Positions 32,111-45,200 of a DNA stretch of 64,000 bases are shown here, piece after piece. Numbering within the stretch: the first letter of the stretch is position 1; each line of letters opens with the position of its first letter. The stretch spans positions 1,612,001 through 1,676,000 of the forward strand of contig CM082582.2 of the NCBI GenBank assembly GCA_040954595.2, written 5' to 3'. Both the position numbers and the translations under genes were made by a program. Source of the stretch: Balanoglossus misakiensis (Eukaryota > Hemichordata). The notes under the pieces are model-generated. The model was not told the origin of the DNA and made no database searches. It worked only from the letters and a program-made list of their open reading frames with translations.

Positions 32111-33250
32111 ACGAAATTTTGAACTTTCGCAAAGTCGAAAAATTGTCATTTTTGGACGATTTTCGTGAGCCGTGACCCATGATTTTTTTCAAAAAAAGGA
32201 AATTTCGAACTTTCGCAAAGTCGAAAAATTGTCATTTTAGAACAATTTTCGTGAGCCGTAACCCATGACTTTTTTTTTAAAATGCAGAAATTTTGAACTA
32301 TCATAAAGTCGAAAAATTGTCATTTTTGGACCATTTTCTTGAGCCATGACCCATGATTTTTTCAAAAAATGCTGAAATTTTGAACTTTCATAAAGTCGAA
32401 AAATTTTCATTTTTGGACGATTTTCGTGAACGGTAACCATGATTTTTTTCAAAAAATGCAGAAAATTTGAACTTTCGCAAAGTCGAAAAATTTTCATTTT
32501 TGGATGATTTTCGTGAACGGTAACCATGATTTTTTTCAAAAAATGCAGAAATTTTTAACTTTCGCAAAGTCGAAAAACTGTCATTGTTGGACGATTTTCG
32601 TGAGCCGTAACCCATGATTTTTTCAAAAAATGAAGAAATTTTGAACTTTCGCAAAATCGAAACATTGTCATTTTTGGACGATTTTCGTGAGCCGTGACCC
32701 ATGATTTTTTTCAAAAAATGCAGAAATTTTGAACTTTCGCAAATCGAAAAATTGTCATTTTAGAACGATTTTCGTGAGCCGTGACCCATGATTTTTTTCA
32801 AAAAATTCAGAAATTTTGAACTTTCGAAAAGTCGAAAAATTGTCATTTTTGGACGATTTTCGTGAGCCGTAACCCATGATTTTTTTCAAAAAATGCAGAA
32901 ATTTTGAACTTTCGCAAAGTCGAAACATTGTCATTTTTGGACGATTTTCGTGAGCCGTAACCCATGATTTTTTTCAAAAAATGAAAAAATTTTGAACTTT
33001 CGCAAAGAAGAAAAATTGTCACTTTTGGACGATTTTCGTGAGCCGTAACCCTGATTTTTTTCAAAAAATGCAGAAATTTTGAACTTTCGCAAAGTCGAAA
33101 AATTTTCCTTTTTAGACGATTTTCGTGAGCCGTAACCCATGATTTTATCAAAAAATGCAGAAATTTTCAACTTTTGCAAAGTAGAAAAATTGGCATTTTT
33201 GGACGATTTTCACGAGCCGTAACCAATGATTTTTTTTTTTTTAATGCAGA
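32110..33250 (-). repeat. Divergent 88-bp satellite subfamily
   Basis: About 13 units with period 88 (for example CGTGAGCCGT at 32861 and 32949). Each has the unique piece TTTTCGTGAGCCGTAACCCA in place of the 78-bp family's TTTTCACCCA, AATGCAGAAATTTTGAAC, and CTTTCGCAAAGTCG. It is clearly related to the 78-bp family and occurs only here, next to the orientation switch. Confidence 0.93.
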
Positions 33251-36200
33251 AATTTTGACGATTTTTGAAAAAAATCATTTTGAAAATCATCAAAAAATGA
33301 CAAATTTTCGTCTTTGCAAAATCTCAAAATTTCGGCGATTTTTGAAAAAAATCATGGGTGAAAATCATCAAAAAATGACAAATTTTCGACTTTGCAAAAT
33401 CTCAAAATTTCGTACATTTTTGAAAAAAATCATGGGTGAAATTCATCAAAAAATGACAAATTTTCGACTGTGCAAAATCTCAAAATTTCGTCGATTTTTG
33501 AAAAAAATCACGGGTGAAAATCATCAAAAAATGACAAATTTTCGTCTTTGCAAAATCTCAAAATTTCGTCGATTTTTGAAAAAAATCATGGGTGAAAATC
33601 ATCAAAAAATGACAAATTTTCGACTTTGCAAAATCTCAAAATTTCGTACATTTTTAAAAAAAAATCATGGGTGAAATTCATCAAAAAATGACAAATTTTC
33701 GTCTTTGCAAAATCTCAAAATTTCGCCGATTTTTGAAAAAAACAATCATGGTGAAAATCATCAAAAAATGACAAATTTTCGACTTTGCAAAATCTCAAAA
33801 TGTTGTCAATTTTTGAAAAAAATCATGAGTTCGTTGATTTTTAAAAAAAAACATTGGTGAAAATCATCAAAAAATTACAAATTTTCGACTTTGCAAAATC
33901 TCAAAATTTCGTCGATTTTTGAAAAAAAATTATGGGTTCGTTTATTTTTGAAAAAAACATGGGTGAAAATCATCAAAAAATGTCAAATTTTCGACTTTGC
34001 AAAATCTCAAAATTTTGTCGATTTTTGAAAAAAATCACGGGTGAAAATCATCAAAAAATGTCAAATTTTTGTCTTTGCAAAATCTCAAAATTTCGTCGAC
34101 TTTTGAAAAAAATCATGGGTGAAAATCATCAAAAAATGACAAATTTTCGTCTTTGCAAAATCTCAAAATTTTGAAGATTTTTGAAAAAAATCACGGGTGA
34201 AAATCATCAAAAAATGACAAATTTTTGACTTTGCAAAATCTCAAAATTTCGTACATTTTTGAAAAAAATCATGGGTGAAAATCATCAAAAAATGACAAAT
34301 TTTCGACTTTGCAAAATCTCAAAATTTCGTCGATTTTTGAGAAAAATCATGGATGAAAATCATCAAAAAATGACAAATTTTCGACTTTGCAAAATCTCGA
34401 AATTTCGTCGATTTTTGAGAAAAATCATGGGTGAAAATCATCAAAAAATGACAAATTTTCGACTTTGCAAAATCTCAAAATTTTGTCGATTTTTGAAAAA
34501 AAATCATGGGTTCGTTGATTTTTGAAAAAAAAACATGGGTGAAAATCATCAAAAAATGACAAATTGTCGACTTTGCAAAATCTCAAAATTTCGTCGATTT
34601 TTGAGAAAAATCATGGATGAAAATCATCAAAAAATGACAAATTTTCGACTTTGCAAAATCTCGAAATTTCGTCGATTTTTGAGAAAAATCATGGGTGAAA
34701 ATCATCAAAAAATGACAAATTTTCGACTTTGCAAAATCTCAAAATTTTGTCGATTTTTGAAAAAAAATCATGGGTTCGTTGATTTTTGAAAAAAAAACAT
34801 GGGTGAAAATCATCAAAAAATGACAAATTGTCGACTTTGCAAAATCTCAAAATTTCGTAAATTTTTGAAAAAAGTCAATGGTGAAAATCATCAAAAAATT
34901 ACAAATTTTCGTCTTTGCAAAATCTCACAATTTTGTCGATTTTTGAAAAAAATCATGGGTGAAAATCATCAAAAAATGACAAATTTTCGACTTTGCAAAA
35001 TCTCAAAATTTCGTAGATTTTTGAAAAAAATAATGGGTGAAAATCATCAAAAAATGACAAATTTTCGACTTTGCAAAATCTCAAATTTCGTCGATTTTTG
35101 AAAAAAATCATGGGTGAAAATCATCAAAAATGACAAATTTTCGACTTTGCAAAATCTCAAAATTTCGTCGATTTTTGAGAAAAATCATGGGTGAAAATCA
35201 TCAAAAAATGACAAATTTTCGTCTTTGCAAAATCCCAAAATTTGGTCGATTTTTGAAAAAAATCATGGGTTCGTTGATTTTTGAAAAAAACGGGTGAAAA
35301 TCATCAAAAAATGACAAATTTTCGACTTTGCAAAATCTCAAACTTTTGTCGATTTTTGAAAAAAATCACGGGTGAAAATCATCAAAAAATGACAAATTTT
35401 CGTCTTTGCAAAATCTCAAAATTTCGTCGATTTTTGAAAAAAATCATGGGTGAAAATCATCAAAAAATGACAAATTTTCGACTTTGCAAAATCTCAAAAT
35501 TTCGCCGATTTTAGAAAAAAACAATCATGGTGAAAATCATAAAAAAATGACAAATTTTCGACTTTGCAAAATCTCAAAATGTTGTCAATTTTTGAAAAAA
35601 ATCATGGGTTCGTTGATTTTTAAAAAATAACATTGGTGAAAATCAAAAAAAAAATTACAAATTTTTGTCTTTGCAAAATCTCAAAATTTCGTCGATTTTT
35701 GAGAAAAATCATGGGTGAAAATCATCAAAAAATGACAAATTTTCGTCTTTGCAAAATCCCAAAATTTGGTCGATTTTTGAAAAACAAAATCATGGGAAAA
35801 AATCATCAAAAAATGAAAAATTTTCGACTTTGCAAAATCTCAAAATTTCGTTGATTTTTGAAAAAAATCATGGGTTCGTTGATTTTTGAAAAAAAAAGGG
35901 TGAAAATCATCAAAAAATTACAAATTTTTGACTTTGCAAAATCTCAAACTTTTGTCGATTTTTGAAAAAAATCGCGGGTGAAAATCATCAAAAAATGACA
36001 AATTTTCGTCTTTGCAAAATCTCAAAATTTCGTCGATTTTTGAAAAAAATCATGGGTGAAAATCATCAAAAAATGACAAATTTTCGACTTTGCAAAATCT
36101 CAAAATTTCGTACATTTTTAAAAAAAAATCATGGGTGAAATTCATCAAAAAATGACAAATTTTCGTCTTTGCAAAATCTCAAAATTTCGCCGATTTTTGA

Positions 36201-39200
36201 AAAAAACAATCATGGTGAAAATCATAAAAAAATGACAAATTTTCGACTTTGCAAAATCTCAAAATGTTGTCAATTTTTGAAAAAAATCATGGGTTCGTTG
36301 ATTTTTAAAAAAAAACATTGGTGAAAATCATCAAAAAATTACAAATTTTCGACTTTGCAAAATCTCAAAATTTTGTCGATTTTTGAAAAAAAAACATGGG
36401 TGAAAATCATTAAGAAATGACAAATTTTCGACTTTGCAAAATCTCAAAATTTCGTCGATTTTTGAAAAAAAATTATGGGTTCGTTGATTTTTGAAAAAAA
36501 ACATGGGTGAATATCATCAAAAAATGTCAAATTTTCGACTTTGCAAAATCTCAAAATTTTGTCGATTTTCCAAAAAAATCACGGGTGAAAATCATCAAAA
36601 AATGACAAATTTTTGTCTTTGCAAAATCTCAAAATTTCGTTGACTTTTGAAAAAAATCATGGGTGAAAATCATCAAAAAATGACAAATTTTCGTCTTTGC
36701 TAAATCTCAAAATTTTGTCGATTTTTGAAAAAAATCACGGGTGAAAATCATCAAAAAATGACAAATTTTCGACTTTGCAAAATCTCAAAATTTCGTACAT
36801 TTTTGAAAAAAAATCATGGGTGAAAATCATCAAAAAATGACAAATTTTCGTCATTGCAAAATCTCAAAATTTCGTCGATTTTTAAAAAAAAAATCATGGT
36901 GAAAATCATCAAAAAATGACAAATTTTCGACTTTGCAAAATCTAAAAATTTTGTCGATTTTTGAAAAAAATCATGGGTGAAAATAATCAAAAAATGACAA
37001 ATTTTCGACTTTGCAAAATCTCAAAATTTTGTCGGTTTTTGAAAAAAGAAATCATGGGTGAAAATCATCAAAAAATGACAAATTTTCGACTTTGCAAAAT
37101 CTCAAAATTTCGTCGATTTTTGAAAAAAATCATGGGTGAAAATCATCAAAAAATGACAAATTTTCGACTTTTTGAAAAAAAATCATGGGTTCGTTGATTT
37201 TTGAAAAAAAACATGGGTGAAAATCATCAAAAAATTACAAATTTTCGAATTTGCATAATCTCAAAATTTCGTCGATTTTTGAAAATAAAAACGGGTGAAA
37301 ATCATCAAAAAATTACAAATTTTTGTTTTTGCAAAATCTCAAAATTTCGTCGACTTTTGAAAAAAATCATGGGTGAAAATCATCAAAAAATGACAAATTT
37401 TCGTCTTTGCTAAATCTAAAAATTTTGTCGATTTTTGAAAAAAATCATGGGTGAAAATCATCAAAAAATGACAAATTTTCGACTTTGCAAAATCTCAAAT
37501 TTCGTCGTTTTTTGAAAAAAATCATTGGTGAAAATCATCAAAAAATGACAAATTTTCGACTTTGCAAAATCTAAAAATTTTGACGATTTTTGAAAAAAAT
37601 CATGGGTAAAAATAATCAAAAAATGACAAATTTTCGACTTTGCAAAATCTCAAAATTTCGTCGATTTTTGAAAAAAATCATGGGTTCGTTCAATTTTGAA
37701 AAAAAACATGGGTGACAATCATCAAAAAATTACAAATTTTCGACTTTGCAAAATCTCAACATTTTGTCGATTTTTGAAAAAAAATCATGGGTGAAAATCA
37801 TTAATAAATGACAAATTTTCGACTTTGCAAAATCTCAAAATTTCGTCGATTTTTGAAAAAAAATTATGGGTTCGTTGATTTTTGAAAAAAAACATGGGTG
37901 AAAATCATCAAAAAATGACAAATTTTCGACTTTGCAAAATCTCAAAATTTTGTCGATTTTTGAAAAAAATCACGGGTGAAAATCATCAAAAAATGACAAA
38001 TTTTCGACTTTGCAAAATCTCAACATTTTGTCGATTTTTGAAAAACAATCATGGTGAAAATCATAAAAAAATGACAAATTTTCGACTTTGCAAAATCTCA
38101 AAATGTTGTCAATTTTTGAAAAAATCATGGGTTCGTTGATTTTTAAAAAAAAACATTGGTGAAAATCATCAAAAAATTACAAATTTTCGACTTTGCAAAA
38201 TCTCAAAATTTTGTCGATTTTTGAAAAAAAAACATGGGTGAAAATCATTAAGAAATGACAAATTTTCGACTTTGCAAAATCTCAAAATTTCGTCGATTTT
38301 TGAAAAAAAATTATGGGTTCGTTGATTTTTGAAAAAAAACATGGGTGAATATCATCAAAAAATGTCAAATTTTCGACTTTGCAAAATCTCAAAATTTTGT
38401 CGATTTTCCAAAAAAATCACGGGTGAAAATCATCAAAAAATGACAAATTTTTGTCTTTGCAAAATCTCAAAATTTCGTTGACTTTTGAAAAAAATCATGG
38501 GTGAAAATCATCAAAAAATGACAAATTTTCGTCTTTGCTAAATCTCAAAATTTTGTCGATTTTTGAAAAAAATCACGGGTGAAAATCATCAAAAAATGAC
38601 AAATTTTCGACTTTGCAAAATCTCAAAATTTCGTACATTTTTGAAAAAAAATCATGGGTGAAAATCATCAAAAAATGACAAATTTTCGTCATTGCAAAAT
38701 CTCAAAATTTCGTCGATTTTTAAAAAAAAAATCATGGTGAAAATCATCAAAAAATGACAAATTTTCGACTTTGCAAAATCTAAAAATTTTGTCGATTTTT
38801 GAAAAAAATCATGGGTGAAAATAATCAAAAAATGACAAATTTTCGACTTTGCAAAATCTCAAAATTTTGTCGGTTTTTGAAAAAAGAAATCATGGGTGAA
38901 AATCATCAAAAAATGACAAATTTTCGACTTTGCAAAATCTCAAAATTTCGTCGATTTTTGAAAAAAATCATGGGTGAAAATCATCAAAAAATGACAAATT
39001 TTCGACTTTTTGAAAAAAAATCATGGGTTCGTTGATTTTTGAAAAAAAACATGGGTGAAAATCATCAAAAAATTACAAATTTTCGAATTTGCATAATCTC
39101 AAAATTTCGTCGATTTTTGAAAATAAAAACGGGTGAAAATCATCAAAAAATTACAAATTTTTGTTTTTGCAAAATCTCAAAATTTCGTCGACTTTTGAAA

Positions 39201-42200
39201 AAAATCATGGGTGAAAATCATCAAAAAATGACAAATTTTCGTCTTTGCTAAATCTAAAAATTTTGTCGATTTTTGAAAAAAATCATGGGTGAAAATCATC
39301 AAAAAATGACAAATTTTCGACTTTGCAAAATCTCAAATTTCGTCGTTTTTTGAAAAAAATCATTGGGGAAAATCATCAAAAAATGACAAATTTTCGACTT
39401 TGCAAAATCTAAAAATTTTGACGATTTTTGAAAAAAATCATGGGTAAAAATAAACAAAAAATGACAAATTTTCGACTTTGCAAAATCTCAAAATTTTGTC
39501 GGTTTTTGAAAAAAGAAATCATGGGTGAAAATCATCAAAAAATGAAAAATTTTCGACTTTGCAAAATCTCAAAATTTCGTCGATTTTTGAAAAAAATCAT
39601 GGGTGAAAATCATCAAAAAATGACAAATTTTCGACTTTGCAAAATCTCAAAATTTCGTCGATTTTTGAAAAAAATCATGGGTTCGTTCAATTTTGAAAAA
39701 AAACATGGGTGACAATCATCAAAAAATTACAAATTTTCGACTTTGCAAAATCTCAACATTTTGTCGATTTTTGAAAAAAAATCATGGGTGAAAATCATTA
39801 ATAAATGACAAATTTTCGACTTTGCAAAATCTCAAAATTTCGTCGATTTTTGAAAAAAAATTATGGGTTCGTTGATTTTTGAAAAAAAACATGGGTGAAA
39901 ATCATCAAAAAATGACAAATTTTCGACTTTGCAAAATCTCAAAATTTCGTCGATTTTTGAAAAAAATCATGGGTTCGTTCAATTTTGAAAAAAAACATGG
40001 GTGACAATTATCAAAAAATTACAAATTTTCGACTTTGCAAAATCTCAACATTTTGTCGATTTTTGAAAAAAAATCATGGGTGAAAATCATTAATAAATGA
40101 CAAATTTTCGACTTTGCAAAATCTCAAAATTTCGTCGATTTTTGAAAAAAAATTATGGGTTCGTTGATTTTTGAAAAAAAACATGGGTGAAAATCATCAA
40201 AAAATGACAAATTTTCGACTTTGCAAAATCTCAAAATTTCGTACATTTTTAAAAAAAAATCATGGGTGAAATTCATCAAAAAATGACAAATTTTCGTCTT
40301 TGCAAAATCTCAAAATTTCGCCGATTTTTGAAAAAAACAATCATGGTGAAAATCATAAAAAAATGACAAATTTTCGACTTTGCAAAATCTCAAAATGTTG
40401 TCAATTTTTGAAAAAAATCATGGGTTCGTTGATTTTTAAAAAAAAACATTGGTGAAAATCATCAAAAAATTACAAATTTTCGACTTTGCAAAATCTCAAA
40501 ATTTTGTCGATTTTTGAAAAAAAAACATGGGTGAAAATCATTAAGAAATGACAAATTTTCGACTTTGCAAAATCTCAAAATTTCGTCGATTTTTGAAAAA
40601 AAATTATGGGTTCGTTGATTTTTGAAAAAAAACATGGGTGAATATCATCAAAAAATGTCAAATTTTCGACTTTGCAAAATCTCAAAATTTTGTCGATTTT
40701 CCAAAAAAATCACGGGTGAAAATCATCAAAAAATGACAAATTTTTGTCTTTGCAAAATCTCAAAATTTCGTTGACTTTTGAAAAAAATCATGGGTGAAAA
40801 TCATCAAAAAATGACAAATTTTCGTCTTTGCTAAATCTCAAAATTTTGTCGATTTTTGAAAAAAATCACGGGTGAAAATCATCAAAAAATGACAAATTTT
40901 CGACTTTGCAAAATCTCAAAATTTCGTACATTTTTGAAAAAAAATCATGGGTGAAAATCATCAAAAAATGACAAATTTTCGTCATTGCAAAATCTCAAAA
41001 TTTCGTCGATTTTTAAAAAAAAAATCATGGTGAAAATCATCAAAAAATGACAAATTTTCGACTTTGCAAAATCTAAAAATTTTGTCGATTTTTGAAAAAA
41101 ATCATGGGTGAAAATAATCAAAAAATGACAAATTTTCGACTTTGCAAAATCTCAAAATTTTGTCGGTTTTTGAAAAAAGAAATCATGGGTGAAAATCATC
41201 AAAAAATGACAAATTTTCGACTTTGCAAAATCTCAAAATTTCGTCGATTTTTGAAAAAAATCATGGGTGAAAATCATCAAAAAATGACAAATTTTCGACT
41301 TTTTGAAAAAAAATCATGGGTTCGTTGATTTTTGAAAAAAAACATGGGTGAAAATCATCAAAAAATTACAAATTTTCGAATTTGCATAATCTCAAAATTT
41401 CGTCGATTTTTGAAAATAAAAACGGGTGAAAATCATCAAAAAATTACAAATTTTTGTTTTTGCAAAATCTCAAAATTTCGTCGACTTTTGAAAAAAATCA
41501 TGGGTGAAAATCATCAAAAAATGACAAATTTTCGACTTTGCAAAATCTAAAAATTTTGACGATTTTTGAAAAAAATCATGGGTAAAAATAATCAAAAAAT
41601 GACAAATTTTCGACTTTGCAAAATCTCAAAATTTTGTCGGTTTTTGAAAAAAGAAATCATGGGTGAAAATCATCAAAAAATGAAAAATTTTCGACTTTGC
41701 AAAATCTCAAAATTTCGTCGATTTTTGAAAAAAATCATGGGTGAAAATCATCAAAAAATGACAAATTTTCAACTTTGCAAAATCTCAAAATTTCGTCGAT
41801 TTTTGAAAAAAATCATGGGTTCGTTCAATTTTGAAAAAAAACATGGGTGACAATCATCAAAAAATTACAAATTTTCGACTTTGCAAAATCTCAACATTTT
41901 GTCGATTTTTGAAAAAAAATCATGGGTGAAAATCATTAATAAATGACAAATTTTCGACTTTGCAAAATCTCAAAATTTCGTCGATTTTTGAAAAAAAATT
42001 ATGGGTTCGTTGATTTTTGAAAAAAAACATGGGTGAAAATCATCAAAAAATGACAAATTTTCGACTTTGCAAAATCTCAAAATTTCGTCGATTTTTGACA
42101 AAAATTATGGGTGAAAATCATCAAAAAATGACAAATTTTCGACTTTGCAAAATCTCAAAATTTCGTCGATTTTTGAAAAAAATCATGGGTTCGTTCAATT

Positions 42201-45200
42201 TTGAAAAAAAACATGGGTGAAAATCATCAAAAAATTACAAATTTTCGACTTTGCAAAATCTCAAAATTTTGTCGATTTTTGAAAAAAAATCATGGGTGAA
42301 AATCATCAAAAAATGACAAATTTTCGACTTTGCAAAATCTCAAAATTTCGTCGATTTTTGAGAAAAATCATGGGTGAAAATCATCAAAAAATGACAAATT
42401 TTCGACTTTGCAAAATCTCAAAATTTTGTCGATTTTTGAAAAAAAATCATGGGTTCGTTGATTTTTGAAAAAAAACATGGGTGAAAATCATCAAAAAATT
42501 ACAAATTTTCGTCTTTGCAAAATCTCAAAATTTCGTCGATTTTTGTAAAAAATCATGGGTGAAAATCATCAAAAAATGACAAATTTTCGACTTTGCAAAA
42601 TCTCAAAATTTCGTACATTTTAAAAAAAAAATCATGGGTGAAATTCATCAAAAAATGACAAATTTTCGTCTTTGCAAAATCTCAAAATTTCGTACATTTT
42701 TAAAAAAAAATCATGGGTGAAATTCATCAAAAAATGACAAATTTTCGTCTTTGCAAAATCTCAAAATTTCGCCGATTTTTGAAAAAAACAATCATGGTGA
42801 AAATCATAAAAAAATGACAAATTTTCGACTTTGCAAAATCTCAAAATGTTGTCAATTTTTGAAAAAAATCATGGGTTCGTTGATTTTTAAAAAAAAACAT
42901 TGGTGAAAATCATCAAAAAATTACAAATTTTCGACTTTGCAAAATCTCAAAATTTTGTCGATTTTTGTAAAAAAAAACATGGGTGAAAATCATTAAGAAA
43001 TGACAAATTTTCGACTTTGCAAAATCTCAAAATTTCGTCGATTTTTGAAAAAAAAATCATGGGTTCGTTCAATTTTTGAAAAAAAACATGGGTGAAAATC
43101 ATCAAAAAGTTACAAATTTTCGACTTTGCAAAATCTCAAAATTTTGTCGATTTTTGGAAAAAAATCATGGGTGAAAATCATTAATAAATGACAAATTTTC
43201 GACTTTGCAAAATCTCAAAATTTCGTCGATTTTTGAAAAAAAAATCATGGGTGAAAATCATCAAAAAATGACAAATTTTCGACTTTGCAAAATCTCAAAA
43301 TGTTGTCAATTTTTGAAAAAAATCATGAGTTTGTTGATTTTTAAAAAAAAACATTGGTGAAAATCATCAAAAAATTACAAATTTTCGACTTTGCAAAATC
43401 TCAAAATTTTGTCGATTTTTGAAAAAAAAACATGGGTGAAAATAATTAAAAAATGCCAAATTTTCGACTTTGCAAAATCTCAAAATTTCGTCGATTTTTA
43501 AAAAAAAATTATGGGTTCGTTGATTTTTGAAAAAAAAAACATGGGTGAAAATCATCAAAAAATGTCAAATTTTCGACTTTGCAAAATCTCAAAATTTTGT
43601 CGATTTTTGAAAAAAATCACGGGTGAAAATCATCAAAAAATGACAAATTTTTGTCTTTGCAAAATCTCAAAATTTCGTCGACTTTTGAAAAAAATCATGG
43701 GTGAAAATCATCAAAAAATTACAAATTTTCGTCTTTGCAAAATCTCAAAATTTTGTCGATTTTTGAAAAAAATCACGGGTGAAAATCATCAAAAAATGAC
43801 AAATTTTCGACTTTGCAAAATCTCAAAATTTCGTACATTTTTGAAAAAAAATCATGGGTGAAAATCATCAAAAAATGACAAATTTTCGTCTTTGCAAAAT
43901 CTCAAAATTTCGTCGATTTTTAAAAAAAAATCATGGTGAAAATCATCAAAAAATGACAAATTTTCGACTTTGCAAAATCTCAAAATGTTGTCAATTTTTG
44001 AAAAAAATCATGAGTTTGTTGATTTTTAAAAAAAAACATTGGTGAAAATCATCAAAAAATTACAAATTTTCGACTTTGCAAAATCTCAAAATTTTGTCGA
44101 TTTTTGAAAAAAAAACATGGGTGAAAATAATTAAAAAATGCCAAATTTTCGACTTTGCAAAATCTCAAAATTTCGTCGATTTTTAAAAAAAAAATATGGG
44201 TTCGTTGATTTTTGAAAAAAAAAAACATGGGTGAAAATCATCAAAAAATGTCAAATTTTCGACTTTGCAAAATCTCAAAATTTCGTCGATTTTTGAAAAA
44301 ATCATGAGAGAAAATCATCAAAAAATGACAAATTTTCGACTTTGCAAAATCTCAAAATTTCGTCGATTTTTGAAAAAAATCATGGGTGAAAATCATCAAA
44401 AAATGACAAATTTTCGACTTAGCAAAATCTCAAAATTTTGTCGATTTTTGAAAAAAATCATAGGTGAAAATCATCAAAAAATGACAAATTTTCGACTTTG
44501 CAAAATCTCAAAATTTCGTCGATTTTGAAAAAAAACATGGGTGAAAATCATCAAAAAATTACAAATTTTCGACTTTGCAAAATCTCAAAATTTTGTCGAT
44601 TTTTGAAAAAAAATCATGGGTGAAAATCATCAAAAAATGACAAATTTTCGACTTTGCAAAATCTCAAAATTTCGTCGATTTTGAAAAAAAACATGGGTGA
44701 AAATCATCAAAAAATTACAAATTTTCGACTTTGCAAAATCTCAAAATTTTGTCGATTTTTGAAAAAAAATCATGGGTGAAAATCATCAAAAAATGACAAA
44801 TTTTCGACTTTGCAAAATCTCAAAATTTCGTCGATTTTTGAGAAAAATCATGGGTGAAAATCATCAAAAAATGACAAATTTTCGACTTTGCAAAATCTCA
44901 AAATTTTGTCGATTTTTGAAAAAAAATCATGGGTTCGTTGATTTTTGAAAAAAAACATGGGTGAAAATCATCAAAAAATTACAAATTTTCGTCTTTGCAA
45001 AATCTCAAAATTTCGTCGATTTTTGTAAAAAATCATGGGTGAAAATCATCAAAAAATGACAAATTTTCGACTTTGCAAAATCTCAAAATTTCGTACATTT
45101 TAAAAAAAAAACCATGGGTGAAATTCATCAAAAAATGACAAATTTTCGTCTTTGCAAAATCTCAAAATTTCGTACATTTTTAAAAAAAAATCATGGGTGA

